A DNA stretch of 13,417 nt from JBMNTQ01 sp050945815 (GTDB lineage Bacteria > Bacillota > Clostridia > Christensenellales > JBMNTQ01), in assembly GCA_050945815.1 (NCBI GenBank), contig JBMNTQ010000038.1:1-13417 (forward strand), in the 5' to 3' direction. This document shows positions 1-7,157 of this stretch, piece after piece (position 1 is the stretch's first letter; each line of letters begins with the position of its first letter). A model generated the notes under the pieces. That model was not told the origin of the DNA. It ran no database searches and saw nothing but the letters and a program-made list of their open reading frames with translations. The translations under genes were made by a program, and so were the position numbers.

Positions 1-677
1 TTCTTAATCTCTTTTTCCATGATCTTCCCCTGATAAAGCGGTGTATCTTGATCCATAGCGCCCCAAACAAGCAACGTCTCCGCCTGAATCTTCGGCAAAA
101 GAGGCCGCAGGTCCTGGTTTACCACCCGCACAAAAGTTTTCTTCATCCCCTCGCTCAAAGCCCGATAGTCCGCAGAACCAGCATTTTTGATCTTTTTCTC
201 CACATCCACGCCCAACATACCCAGCAATCGGCGAAACACGCCCCATCGCGCCATCTTTTTCCCCAGCTTATAGGTATAAACACGAACATAATAGCTCGGC
301 CCCCTCCTGGGCAGAATCCCGGCACTATCACATAGAATAAGCTTTCGCACCATCTCTGGCCATGAAGCGGCCAAATAGATACATACCCGGCCCCCAAAAG
401 AATGACCGATTACGTTACAGGGGCCGCCAATCACTTTATAGATAAACTCTAACGTCATCTGAGCATATTCCGTCACGCTCCAAGGCTGGCTTGGCTCGTC
501 TGTCTCCCCATGGCCGGGAAAATCCAAAGCCACCACCCGATGCCGTCCGGATAAAGCGGCCATTACCGGCATAAAACTCTTGTGGCTCCCGCCCCAGCCA
601 TGCAACAGCAAAACCGGGCTTCCTTCTCCATGTTCGATATAATGTATCCTACGATCGCCTATCTCACAAAAAGGCAT
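1..677 (-). CDS. Alpha/beta-hydrolase fold protein, 3' part missing (runs off left edge)
   Basis: Reading the minus strand from an ATG at 677 gives 225 uninterrupted residues up to the window edge. The start is preceded by AAGGAG with a 7-base gap. Fold hallmarks in order are the oxyanion-hole motif LLLHGWGG (residues 23-30), the strand-turn DFPGHGET (52-59), the nucleophile elbow GHSFGG with Ser93 (91-96), and a late strand LLVWGAMDQDTP (202-213) whose Asp209 or Asp211 is the likely catalytic acid. The catalytic His should lie in the missing C-terminus. The family includes esterases, lipases, haloperoxidase-like and C-C hydrolases acting on small cytosolic substrates; the substrate cannot be told from sequence. 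There is no signal peptide. The gene follows rimI by 86 bp on the same strand and has its own promoter in the end of rimI. Fold assignment is confident; function is not. Confidence 0.9.
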   Translation of the reverse strand, partial: MPFCEIGDRRIHYIEHGEGSPVLLLHGWGGSHKSFMPVMAALSGRHRVVALDFPGHGETDEPSQPWSVTEYAQMTLEFIYKVIGGPCNVIGHSFGGRVCIYLAASWPEMVRKLILCDSAGILPRRGPSYYVRVYTYKLGKKMARWGVFRRLLGMLGVDVEKKIKNAGSADYRALSEGMKKTFVRVVNQDLRPLLPKIQAETLLVWGAMDQDTPLYQGKIMEKEIK

Positions 678-762
678 CCCTTATCTCCTTATCCAGTCCA
701 AACAAATACAGCGCGCCCGGTCTTCGCCCCCAGCTTCCCCAAAGGCAACAATGGGCAAAAAT

Positions 763-792
763 ATTATATACCAGGGGCCGCTGCAATTTCAA
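763..792 (-). promoter_or_regulatory. Sigma-A-type promoter inside the rimI 3' end, driving the hydrolase
   Basis: On the minus strand TTGAAA (792-787, 5 of 6 to TTGACA) is followed after 18 bp by a perfect TATAAT (768-763). The -10 box overlaps the rimI stop codon (766-764). Expected transcription start is near 756, leaving a leader of about 80 nt before the hydrolase ATG at 677. This would let the hydrolase be expressed independently of tsaE-tsaB-rimI. Prediction from base match only. Confidence 0.6.
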
Positions 793-1261
793 GCGGCTCC
801 GTAAACGCAAGCTCCTGCAGCCGCTCGTTCCACATAATGATCGCGTCCTCCTGGTTATCGCCATAATATCCCTTACGAATGCCATATTTCTCGAAGCCCA
901 GCCCGCTATATAGAGCAATTGCCGCTCCATTGGAAACCCGCACCTCCAAGGTCATAGAAAATACCCTCTTAGCCAAAGCTGCCTTAGCCAGCCGCAGCAA
1001 AATCCCAGTGCCGATGCCCCCTCGCCTGTAAACCTCATCCACCGCTATATTCGTGATATGAGCCTCATCCACAATAATCCACATCCCACCATACCCTACG
1101 ATTGTGCCTCTGTCGGCAGCCACCACATATCGGGTAAACGGGTTTTTTAAATCATCGCCTATGGCCTTGCGGCTCCAGGGCAAAGTGAAACAACGACGCT
1201 CCAGTTCCCAAACTGCAGGAATATCCGCCTCACACATATAGCGGTAGGAAATCTCGCTCAT
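764..1261 (-). CDS. rimI: RimI-type [ribosomal protein S18]-alanine N-acetyltransferase
   Basis: A 165-residue GNAT-fold enzyme. RimI proteins transfer acetyl from acetyl-CoA to the N-terminal alanine of ribosomal protein S18 in the cytosol. Visible features are an N-terminal MSEISYRYMCEADIPAVWEL, the acetyl-CoA pyrophosphate loop RRGGIGTG (79-86), the central TLEVRVSN (104-111) with Glu106 at the usual catalytic-base place, and the RimI-typical IALYSGLGFEKYGIRKGYY region (115-133). Length is slightly above the usual 150 or so because of a short C-terminal tail (about 148-165). The ATG at 1261 overlaps the tsaB stop in an ATGA, so translation is coupled. Its place after tsaE-tsaB is the classic arrangement. 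Other GNAT activities cannot be excluded, but the motif set plus context make RimI the best name. Confidence 0.93.
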   Translation of the reverse strand: MSEISYRYMCEADIPAVWELERRCFTLPWSRKAIGDDLKNPFTRYVVAADRGTIVGYGGMWIIVDEAHITNIAVDEVYRRGGIGTGILLRLAKAALAKRVFSMTLEVRVSNGAAIALYSGLGFEKYGIRKGYYGDNQEDAIIMWNERLQELAFTEPLEIAAAPGI

Positions 1262-1956
1262 GCTTTTTCCTCCCGCGCCAGCCGTTCCCGCTCCGCTTGC
1301 GGGCGCCGCAGATAAAACGGCGTCAGATCATTGGCCCCCCCGCCGCCGCCGCGCGCCAGCTTCTCGCTCGCCAAAGCTGCTACAGCGCAAGAGCGCTGCA
1401 AATTATGTCCCTCCGGCAAAAAACATGCGCCGGGCTGCCAGTCTAAAATGCGTCCACGATAAGCATGGGCAGCATCGCCCACATACACAGCCGCCCCTCC
1501 CCGCGCAACCGCCTGCTCCAGCCCCAGCGCCGCATAACCAACCACCGGCTGAAGAAAGTCGTCATTCTCGTAAACAGCGCAGTATACCTGCTCCCTTTTA
1601 GCATCCATCAGCGAACAAATCCGCCTTCCAAGGCCCGCCGCGTTATAGGCTAGGGCATCTAGGGTATTGACGCCCACTGCCCCCACCCCCAAAGCCGTAG
1701 ACAGCCCCCTCGCCGCAGCCACACCAATGCGCACGCCGGTAAACGAACCGGGGCCAACGCTGCAAGCAATTGCCCCTATTTCTTTTATATGCAGGCCGGC
1801 TGCGTCCAATGCGTCGTCCACCAGCTTCATCAAAACCTGAGAATGAGTCAGCCCCCGGTTTAGGTAAACCTCACAAATCAGCCGTTCTTCCCGCATAATT
1901 GCCACGGAAGCCGCAGCAGCAGACGTATCCAACGCCAATATATTCATCGTATTCAT
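1258..1956 (-). CDS. tsaB: tRNA t6A37 biosynthesis protein TsaB
   Basis: A 232-residue ASKHA-fold protein of the TsaB/YeaZ family. TsaB is the non-catalytic partner of TsaD in the TsaBDE complex that transfers threonylcarbamoyl to A37 of ANN-decoding tRNAs. Diagnostic segments are the N-terminal NILALDTSAAAASVAI, the RGLTHSQVLMKLVDDAL region, and the family signature SVGPGSFTGVRIGVAAARGL. The start at ATG 1956 overlaps the tsaE stop as ATGA. A second in-frame ATG three codons later (1947) would give MNILALDTS, the more usual N-terminus, so either start is possible; the overlap favours 1956. It sits between tsaE and rimI in a tight operon with 4-base overlaps on both sides. tsaD is not in the window. 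Confidence 0.95.
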   Translation of the reverse strand: MNTMNILALDTSAAAASVAIMREERLICEVYLNRGLTHSQVLMKLVDDALDAAGLHIKEIGAIACSVGPGSFTGVRIGVAAARGLSTALGVGAVGVNTLDALAYNAAGLGRRICSLMDAKREQVYCAVYENDDFLQPVVGYAALGLEQAVARGGAAVYVGDAAHAYRGRILDWQPGACFLPEGHNLQRSCAVAALASEKLARGGGGGANDLTPFYLRRPQAERERLAREEKA

Positions 1957-2405
1957 CCACCAATTCCCTCCAGCATCCGCTCATACCGCGGCGATCCAGG
2001 GCAAAAAGACAACCTGCGTCCATCTTCCCCCTCACGCTGAAAAAAAACGTCCAATCTGTCCTTGGGCAAAGCCTCCCGCACGCGCTGCGGCCATTCCACT
2101 ACGCAAACACCGTCACCATAGAAATATTCCTCGCCTCCCAGGGCATAAAGCTCGTCCTCATCCTGTAGCCTATAAGCATCGAAATGATAAAAGGGCAGAC
2201 GCCCCTCATACAAATTCATAATCGTATAGGTTGGGCTGGTCACGTTGTCAATCCCCAAAGCCCTAGCGACTCCCCGGGCAAAAACGGTCTTGCCGCAGCC
2301 CAAATCTCCCCACAACGCAATAAAACAGCCGGCCTGCGCCCGCCCGCCCAACACTTCCCCCAGCTTCAACGTATCCTCCGGTGAACCACAGCTCACAGTC
2401 CGCAT
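1953..2405 (-). CDS. tsaE: tRNA t6A37 biosynthesis ATPase TsaE
   Basis: A 150-residue P-loop ATPase of the TsaE/YjeE family, which binds TsaB-TsaD and powers turnover of the t6A synthase. Visible motifs are Walker A GDLGCGKT (33-40), the switch-like SPTYT (57-61), HFDAYRL with Asp76, and VVEWPQR with Glu104-Trp105, all family-typical. The ATG at 2405 is chosen because GGGG lies 7 bases upstream. An in-frame GTG at 2411, giving two more residues, has that GGGG only one base away and so is a poor start. It is the first gene of tsaE-tsaB-rimI, behind a good promoter and a short structured leader. Confidence 0.94.
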   Translation of the reverse strand: MRTVSCGSPEDTLKLGEVLGGRAQAGCFIALWGDLGCGKTVFARGVARALGIDNVTSPTYTIMNLYEGRLPFYHFDAYRLQDEDELYALGGEEYFYGDGVCVVEWPQRVREALPKDRLDVFFQREGEDGRRLSFCPGSPRYERMLEGIGG

Positions 2406-2434
2406 AGCCACACCCCAAAACTATTCAGCAAATT

Positions 2435-2463
2435 CCCCAGCCGCTGCTGTGCCAAGGCCGGGG
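2435..2463 (-). other. Hairpin in the tsaE mRNA leader
   Basis: In the minus-strand RNA, CCCCGGCC pairs with GGCUGGGG (8 bp with one G-U) around a 13-nt loop. It would begin about 9 nt from the predicted 5' end near 2472 and end 29 nt before the tsaE ATG. Read on the plus strand the same arms have one A-C mismatch and are followed by TTTTT, resembling a terminator, but no plus-strand gene precedes it. A 5' stabilising or regulatory hairpin is an inference. Confidence 0.4.
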
Positions 2464-2478
2464 TTTTTGTCCAGCTCA

Positions 2479-2507
2479 ATTATACCCCTTTTTCTCTCCG
2501 CGGTAAA
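2479..2507 (-). promoter_or_regulatory. Promoter of tsaE-tsaB-rimI
   Basis: Minus-strand TTTACC (2507-2502, 4 of 6 to TTGACA), 17-bp spacer, perfect TATAAT (2484-2479). Predicted start is near 2472, giving a leader of about 67 nt to the tsaE ATG at 2405. It lies in the 153-bp gap after the YitT-family gene, for which I find no convincing terminator, so read-through from upstream is also possible. Confidence 0.65.
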
Positions 2508-2558
2508 GAGTCATCCTCCCCCCGCTCCTGTCGCTATCCCCCGCAAAAAATCCGGCCT

Positions 2559-3395
2559 CTACTCCAACTCCCGAAACCCTTCCCCCATCACTTCCTTTAC
2601 ACTGCTGGTAATAACAAAAGCCTGTCTATCCTCATCTTTAACAATGCGCTTGAGGGCCAGGATCTGGTGCCGCCCCTCCAGCACGCAAAATAGCACGTCC
2701 TTCTTTTGTCCGCTGTATACTCCAGTGGCATGCAAGGCCGTCACACCCCGCTGCAATTCATCAGCAATGCGCCGTCCGATAGCCTCCGGGCGGGAAGAAA
2801 TGATATAAAAAGCCGTGGCGAAATTCCATCCATCGGTTACCAGGTCCACCATCTTGGCAGTGATGAACACACTGGCCAAAGCATACAAAGCCAATTCGGC
2901 ATTGAATATAATCCCCGCCAGCACCACCACGGCAAAATCCAGTATAAACAGAATCCAGCTTACCCCGATATATTTAAAACGGCGATGCAGCATCTTCGCA
3001 ACCATATCCGTCCCCCCAGTGGAAGCACCGCCCCGAAACACCAGCCCAATGCCCAACCCCATCAAAATCCCGCCGTACACACAAGCTAAAAACGGCTCGT
3101 GGGTCGGCACATACACCGGAACAAAATCCACAATAAAAGAGAATAACACCGTAGCATACAGGCTTCTTATTGTAAACTGCCGCTGCATGCTGCCCAAGGC
3201 AATGGCAAACAAAAGCACATTAACCACCAGCGCCACCATACCCACCGACCAACCCGTCATATAGTGAATAATGGTAGACAGTCCGCTCACGCCCCCCGGC
3301 GCAATTCTGTTGGGCACCAGAAACGCCGAGAACGACAGCGCCGCTATAGCCGTCCCCGCCACAATCATCCCATGCTCCCTTATCGCTTTGTTCAA
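2559..3395 (-). CDS. YitT family membrane protein (DUF161 plus DUF2179)
   Basis: About 278 residues. The N-terminal two thirds carry several hydrophobic helices: IVAGTAIAALSFSAFLVP near the start, VGMVALVVNVLLFAIALG, a segment around ACVYGGILMGLGIGLVF, ILFILDFAVVVLAGIIF, and a fifth around ALYALASVFITAKMV. The motif VPNRIAPGGVSGLSTII followed by FRGGASTGGTDM is characteristic of the YitT family. The last 65 or so residues (VTALHATGVYSGQKKDVLFCVL onward) match the cytoplasmic DUF2179 domain. No transport substrate is established for the family. The start is taken as TTG 3395 because a full GGAGGTG lies 9 bases upstream; the longer in-frame GTG at 3416 has no ribosome binding site, and homologues usually begin just before the first helix. 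It lies downstream of the mazF terminator. Confidence 0.88.
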   Translation of the reverse strand: MNKAIREHGMIVAGTAIAALSFSAFLVPNRIAPGGVSGLSTIIHYMTGWSVGMVALVVNVLLFAIALGSMQRQFTIRSLYATVLFSFIVDFVPVYVPTHEPFLACVYGGILMGLGIGLVFRGGASTGGTDMVAKMLHRRFKYIGVSWILFILDFAVVVLAGIIFNAELALYALASVFITAKMVDLVTDGWNFATAFYIISSRPEAIGRRIADELQRGVTALHATGVYSGQKKDVLFCVLEGRHQILALKRIVKDEDRQAFVITSSVKEVMGEGFRELE

Positions 3396-3463
3396 GTCCC
3401 CTTCCACCTCCGTCACATTTTCTGCCGGCAGCGCATTTTTCGCTACTCTCTCTATTTAACCAT

Positions 3464-3506
3464 AAAAAGACCGCCCCGTTCCACCTTTCGGCTAAAAACG
3501 GGGCAG
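3464..3506 (-). terminator. Rho-independent terminator after mazF
   Basis: On the minus strand a 10-bp stem, CTGCCCCGTT against AACGGGGCGG with one G-U pair (3506-3497 with 3480-3471), closes a 16-nt loop and is followed by TCTTTTTA (3470-3463). It starts 3 bases after the mazF stop codon and separates mazF from the YitT-family gene. Confidence 0.85.
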
Positions 3507-3509
3507 ACT

Positions 3510-3854
3510 TCAATCTTCCATGCCAAAGCTGATAGACAAAGCGTCTTCCACCTTTTTCATAGTCTTTGAATCCAAATAGCCGATTTTCTTAGTCAGCCTG
3601 CTCTTATCGATGGTTCGGATCTGCTCCAGCAAAACAACAGAATCCCGTGGGAGCGTGTATTTGTCAGCATCAAGTTCAATGTGTGTAGGCAGTTTTGCCT
3701 TATCAATTCGCGATGTTATAGCTGCGACAATAACTGTAGGACTAAATCGGTTGCCCACATCATTCTGCACGATAAGAACCGGCCGCATCCCTCCTTGCTC
3801 CGAGCCGACAACAGGACTCAAGTCGGCATAATATATATCTCCTCTCATGATCAT
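3510..3854 (-). CDS. mazF: MazF/EndoA-type mRNA interferase (PemK family toxin)
   Basis: 114 residues, the usual size. MazF toxins are ribosome-independent endoribonucleases that cut single-stranded RNA at short motifs. The sequence begins MIMRGDIYYADLSPVVGSEQ and continues through GGMRPVLIVQND, NRFSPTVIVAAITSR, KLPTHIEL and SVVLLEQIRTIDK, closely following the Bacillus EndoA family. Arg24 and Thr47 stand where the catalytic Arg and Thr of that family lie. The start at 3854 is chosen by family alignment; an internal ATG at 3848 is possible, and no strong ribosome binding site precedes either. The upstream 177 bp hold no recognisable antitoxin gene, and the next gene upstream is the exporter permease, so this copy is not paired with an adjacent antitoxin as in the usual ndoAI-ndoA arrangement. 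It has its own terminator. Confidence 0.95.
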   Translation of the reverse strand: MIMRGDIYYADLSPVVGSEQGGMRPVLIVQNDVGNRFSPTVIVAAITSRIDKAKLPTHIELDADKYTLPRDSVVLLEQIRTIDKSRLTKKIGYLDSKTMKKVEDALSISFGMED

Positions 3855-3935
3855 GGCAGCATATCACTCTTTCGCTAAGCGTACTTCTCAGGAAAGAAAA
3901 GCGGTTTTTCAAGCTACTCCCTTTCCCTCTATCAG

Positions 3936-3965
3936 TTTATGCGTAGAGTTCGGATATGGTTTCAA
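3936..3965 (-). promoter_or_regulatory. Candidate mazF promoter
   Basis: Minus-strand TTGAAA (3965-3960, 5 of 6), 18-bp spacer, CATAAA (3941-3936, 4 of 6). It sits in the 177-bp gap between the permease stop and the mazF start and would give a leader of about 75 nt. Moderate match only. The same gap also holds imperfect inverted repeats (around 3973-4010) but no clear terminator for the exporter operon. Confidence 0.35.
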
Positions 3966-4031
3966 TTATCCAGCGTCCGCTGCCGAAAAGTGGCCGTTTT
4001 CCGCCCGGCATCTATGCTAGCCTATTCGCGC

Positions 4032-5219
4032 CTATTCATACCGCAACGCCTCCACAGGGTCCAGTTTAGCAGCCTTATAAGCAGGATAAATGCCGAAAAA
4101 CAGCCCAATCACCACAGCAAACAACACCGATAAGCCCATTACTTTTGGTAAAAGCACCGCAGGCAAGCTGATAATCTCTGCCGCCAACTTGGAAAGCCCA
4201 ATTCCAAACAAAATCCCCAAAATGCCCCCTGCCAAAGAATAACACAGCGCTTCGGTTAAAAATTGCCATAAAATATGTGCACGCCGCGCACCCAGGGCCT
4301 TTTTAATGCCGATCTCCCGGGTTCGCTCCTTCACAGTCACCAACATGATATTCATAATGCCCACGCCGCCAATGATCAAAGATATCCCCGCAATACAACC
4401 GATCACCAAAGAAAACGTATCCAATATATTATCTGCCAGTTTCATCTCCTTCGAGAGGTTGAAGGTGCGGTAAATCCCATGCTCCCCGTTTTTCTGCTGC
4501 AACACCGTAATGGCCTGCTTCCCCAAAGAATCCACCTGCGCCGCACTGGCAGCCGTAATAGAAATCTCATCAATCTTATCGCCGCTGCCCCAAAGCTCTT
4601 GAAAAACCCCGACCGGTACGAATATCTTGTCTGTCGACAATTGCTGGGAAATCAAGCTGGAACTATTCTTCTGCACACCGGCTACCGTATAAACATATCC
4701 GGCAATATCCACTTCCTCGCCTACCGGGTTTCGGCTTTGAAACAAATCTTTCGCCACCTGATCGCTCAACACCACCACCCGATGCCCGAATTTGCTATCA
4801 TTTTCATTGAAGAAGCGTCCCTCTTCAATCTCCAACTGCCATACCTTCATATAGGATTGATCCGTACCTACAATATCCACATTCAAACGGGTCCCTGCAT
4901 AGTTAATCGGCGCCTTTTTATAGACGCAGGGGCAAATATTTGCAGATTCCATTCTTTTTCTCAACAGCTGCATATCCCGCATCGTCAAATCCGCCCCGGC
5001 ATTCACGCCTTTAGATGCCGTATTGGGGTAGATCCAGAATCGGTTTATGCCAAACTGCTCCAACTCGCCCTGTATCATAATTTTACCGCCGCTGCCCAAA
5101 GACATCACGATGATAATTGCCGAAATGCCGATCATAATGCCCAGCATCGTCAAAACTGTGCGCGCCTTGTTTTTGCGCATATTCCTAAAGGCGCCTGCTA
5201 CATAATCCAACTCTTTCAT
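4032..5219 (-). CDS. MacB/YknZ-type ABC transporter permease (MacB_PCD plus FtsX)
   Basis: 395 residues. Order of parts: a short cytoplasmic N-terminus MKELDYVAGAFRNMRKNKAR; TM1 around TVLTMLGIMIGISAIIIVMS (22-41); a large extracytoplasmic MacB-type periplasmic-core domain (about 45-275) with the family-typical LEIEEGRFF and VVVLSDQVAKDLF; then three C-terminal helices with the FtsX signature GGVGIMNIMLVTVKERTREI, GIKKALGARR and the terminal AAKLDPVEALRYE. This is the four-helix mechanotransmission layout of MacB and Gram-positive YknZ. It overlaps the ATPase gene as ATGA. In monoderm bacteria such proteins work with a membrane fusion protein and ATPase in export or envelope protection. The substrate is unknown. 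Confidence 0.93.
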   Translation of the reverse strand: MKELDYVAGAFRNMRKNKARTVLTMLGIMIGISAIIIVMSLGSGGKIMIQGELEQFGINRFWIYPNTASKGVNAGADLTMRDMQLLRKRMESANICPCVYKKAPINYAGTRLNVDIVGTDQSYMKVWQLEIEEGRFFNENDSKFGHRVVVLSDQVAKDLFQSRNPVGEEVDIAGYVYTVAGVQKNSSSLISQQLSTDKIFVPVGVFQELWGSGDKIDEISITAASAAQVDSLGKQAITVLQQKNGEHGIYRTFNLSKEMKLADNILDTFSLVIGCIAGISLIIGGVGIMNIMLVTVKERTREIGIKKALGARRAHILWQFLTEALCYSLAGGILGILFGIGLSKLAAEIISLPAVLLPKVMGLSVLFAVVIGLFFGIYPAYKAAKLDPVEALRYE

Positions 5220-5890
5220 TCAGCACCTCCGCGAACCGCCAAACCGTCCTGAATATACACCACTTTATGAGCATAAGCCGCTACTTCTTTTTCGTGGGTA
5301 ATCAAGATTAGGGTACGGCCCCGCTTGTGCAGCGAACGAAACAGCTGCATAATCCCATGGCTGGTCTGCGAATCCAAATTGCCGGTGGGCTCATCCGCCA
5401 AGATAAGCGGCGCCTCATTTATCAGCGCTCGGGCAATCGCCACTCGCTGACGCTGTCCGCCGGACAATTGAGACGGATAATGGCGCAGCCGCCCTTCCAA
5501 GCCGAGTTCACACAAAATCCCCTCTGCCTTTTCCCTGCGTTTTTTCGCAGGCACACCGCAAAAAAACAGCGGCAGCTCCACATTCTCCGCCGCAGTCAGG
5601 GACGGCAGCAAAAAGAACGACTGAAACACAAAACCAATCATACGGTTGCGAAAAGCAGCCAAAGTATCCTCATCGGCGATCGCCGTGTCTTGCCCACACA
5701 AAAAGTATTTGCCCGTAGTCGGCCTGTCCAGACATCCAAGTATATTCATCAGCGTGGATTTCCCGCTGCCGGAAGGGCCCATAATCGCGAGAAACTCCCC
5801 CGGCTCCACCTTCAAGTTAATGTTACGCAGCGCCTTAACCTTCTCTTCTCCGTCGCCGTATTCCTTATATAGGTTCACTACCTCCACCAT
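5216..5890 (-). CDS. ABC transporter ATPase, MacB/LolD/YknY type
   Basis: 224 residues, a complete nucleotide-binding domain: Walker A GPSGSGKST (38-46), Q-loop Gln90 in FVFQSFFLLPSLTAAENV, signature LSGGQRQRVAIARAL (142-156), Walker B LILADEPTGNLD (162-173) with catalytic Glu167, and H-loop His199 in LITHEKE. The NILGCLDRPTTGKYFL region after Walker A is typical of the LolD/MacB/YknY subfamily. It drives the permease encoded next. The ATG at 5890 lies inside the end of the membrane fusion gene (26-bp overlap), so it is probably translated by coupling. No well-spaced ribosome binding site is seen; the nearest GGAGG is about 14 bases away. Confidence 0.96.
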   Translation of the reverse strand: MVEVVNLYKEYGDGEEKVKALRNINLKVEPGEFLAIMGPSGSGKSTLMNILGCLDRPTTGKYFLCGQDTAIADEDTLAAFRNRMIGFVFQSFFLLPSLTAAENVELPLFFCGVPAKKRREKAEGILCELGLEGRLRHYPSQLSGGQRQRVAIARALINEAPLILADEPTGNLDSQTSHGIMQLFRSLHKRGRTLILITHEKEVAAYAHKVVYIQDGLAVRGGAE

Positions 5891-6986
5891 CGTCTCTTAC
5901 CGTTTCCTCCTCCGTAATATCAACGGGCCTCAATATCACCCGGTCCGTTTCGTCCAGCCCCTCTTCAATCACCATATTAAACCCATCCATCTCCCCAATG
6001 CGTACCTCTCTGCGCACAGCGCGCCCCGATTCCACCACAAAAACATAGTTTAAATCGCCATCCTCGCGATTCTCCGCCAAACACTCCATAGGCAGCACCA
6101 AAACATCCGACAACCGCAAATATTCGATGGATATCTCCGCCGTGGCCCCAATCATCGCCTGCATGTTGCCCGGCGTTATGGAAACCAAGCCCAACGCCTC
6201 AGCAGCATCTCCCACACTGCGCTGCACAGCCTGGGCCTTCTCCGTCACAGTTCCGGCATAGCTTTCAGAGGAAATAGCCTCGCATACAATCGAAGCGCTC
6301 TGGCCTACCTGTATGTGTTTCAAATCCCGCTCCCCTACCTGAGCATTCGCCACAATCCCGCTGCCTACTCCCAGCAATATAGCCGCAGTGTCCCCCTGCG
6401 CCACCGTCCCCTCCTGGATGCTGATGCTCAAAATCTCGCCGTCTCTCTCGCAAAATACCGATGATCGGTCCAGTTGACGCTCCAGTTTCTCCACCTTCAA
6501 TTGAGCGGCCTTCAATTCAATATTTTCCACGGCCGAAGCAGAGGCGCTCTCCTCCCCCAATGCCCGGTTAAAGCTCTCGTACGATGCGCTGCCGAACTGA
6601 GCATTGGCAAGCACCTGTGTTCTCGTCTGTTGCAGCGCAGTGCCGTCCACTGCCACCACTCCCGTCCCCGCCATACTCGCCAACTGCATCCGCGCCTGCT
6701 CCAGCTCCTCCTCAATGCTGCTGACAACCATCTCAAACAGCTTTTCTCCCCTGCCTACCCTCTGTCCCTGCTGCACAAAGATATCCCTCACCACGCCGGA
6801 AAACGGCACCGTTACCAACTGTGTCTGAGCCGCAGCAATGACGCCGTCCGTCTCCACCGTCTTAACAAAGTCCTGCCTGATTGCGCCCACAGTTTCCACC
6901 GAGGTCTCTCCCGCAGGCCACAGGCCGTAGGCAAGCACCGCAATCAACAGCAACACCATTCCAATCAGAAAAATAATGCGTTTCAA
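5865..6986 (-). CDS. Membrane fusion protein, HlyD/MacA/YknX type
   Basis: 373 residues. An N-terminal anchor helix (about 4-20, IIFLIGMVLLLIAVLAYGL) is followed by the first half of the barrel-sandwich domain (about 44-87, with VPFSGVVRDIFVQQGQRVGRGEKLFEM), a predicted coiled-coil hairpin (about 90-178, Gln/Glu/Ala rich, with a Gly/Val break), the second half (CERDGEILSISIQEGTVAQGD), and a beta-barrel region (VGERDLKHIQVGQSASIVCE). The C-terminal tail is very acidic. The start is TTG 6986, preceded by GGGGGGAG with a 6-base gap. It is the first gene of the exporter operon and links to the ATPase by a 26-bp overlap. Together the three resemble Bacillus YknXYZ or MacAB. The substrate cannot be predicted. 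Confidence 0.9.
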   Translation of the reverse strand: MKRIIFLIGMVLLLIAVLAYGLWPAGETSVETVGAIRQDFVKTVETDGVIAAAQTQLVTVPFSGVVRDIFVQQGQRVGRGEKLFEMVVSSIEEELEQARMQLASMAGTGVVAVDGTALQQTRTQVLANAQFGSASYESFNRALGEESASASAVENIELKAAQLKVEKLERQLDRSSVFCERDGEILSISIQEGTVAQGDTAAILLGVGSGIVANAQVGERDLKHIQVGQSASIVCEAISSESYAGTVTEKAQAVQRSVGDAAEALGLVSITPGNMQAMIGATAEISIEYLRLSDVLVLPMECLAENREDGDLNYVFVVESGRAVRREVRIGEMDGFNMVIEEGLDETDRVILRPVDITEEETVRDDGGGSEPI

Positions 6987-7127
6987 CGCAATCTCCCCCC
7001 TTTCTTTTTTATCGCTCTTATAGTTTTGCTTTCGACAGTAAACTTATTCTCAGAAAACTCGTATCAATTTTAAAAAAACGGTGAATGTAGCGTATTTGGG
7101 CTGTTTAATAAAATTATCCAAAAACCT

Positions 7128-7145
7128 ATTGCATTTTTATGCGTA
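7128..7145 (+). promoter_or_regulatory. Putative ArgR/AhrC box 1
   Basis: The 18 bases centred on GCAT-TTTT-ATGC (7131-7142) include TTGCATTTTTAT, which matches 12 consecutive bases of the reverse complement of the Bacillus AhrC consensus as I recall it. The box covers the -35 element of argC, so bound repressor would block polymerase. Evidence is palindrome plus position in front of arginine genes. Confidence 0.6.
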
Positions 7146-7157
7146 TGAATGTATAAT
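7129..7157 (+). promoter_or_regulatory. Promoter of argCBDF and the GNAT gene
   Basis: TTGCAT (7129-7134), 17-bp spacer, perfect TATAAT (7152-7157). Expected start is near 7164, about 24 nt before the argC TTG at 7188. Both elements lie within operator-like palindromes, as expected for arginine-repressed transcription. Confidence 0.75.

Noticed and set aside
4..397. Two overlapping short minus-strand frames at the left edge
   Set aside because: Both are out of frame with the alpha/beta hydrolase, which reads through without interruption from 677 to the edge with a good ribosome binding site and fold motifs.
2435..2468. Plus-strand rho-independent terminator
   Set aside because: The hairpin followed by TTTTT looks suitable, but no plus-strand gene lies upstream; it is better read as a leader hairpin of tsaE.
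3760..3912. Possible antitoxin frame before mazF (TTG with AAAGGGAG upstream, 50 codons)
   Set aside because: The translation is Cys/Arg-rich, overlaps mazF in another frame for more than half its length, and resembles no MazE or ribbon-helix-helix antitoxin.
4275..5252. 325-codon plus-strand open frame
   Set aside because: It is fully antisense to the permease gene, which has clear family motifs. The translation is rich in His, Arg and Gln with no recognisable domain, as expected of a complementary-strand shadow.
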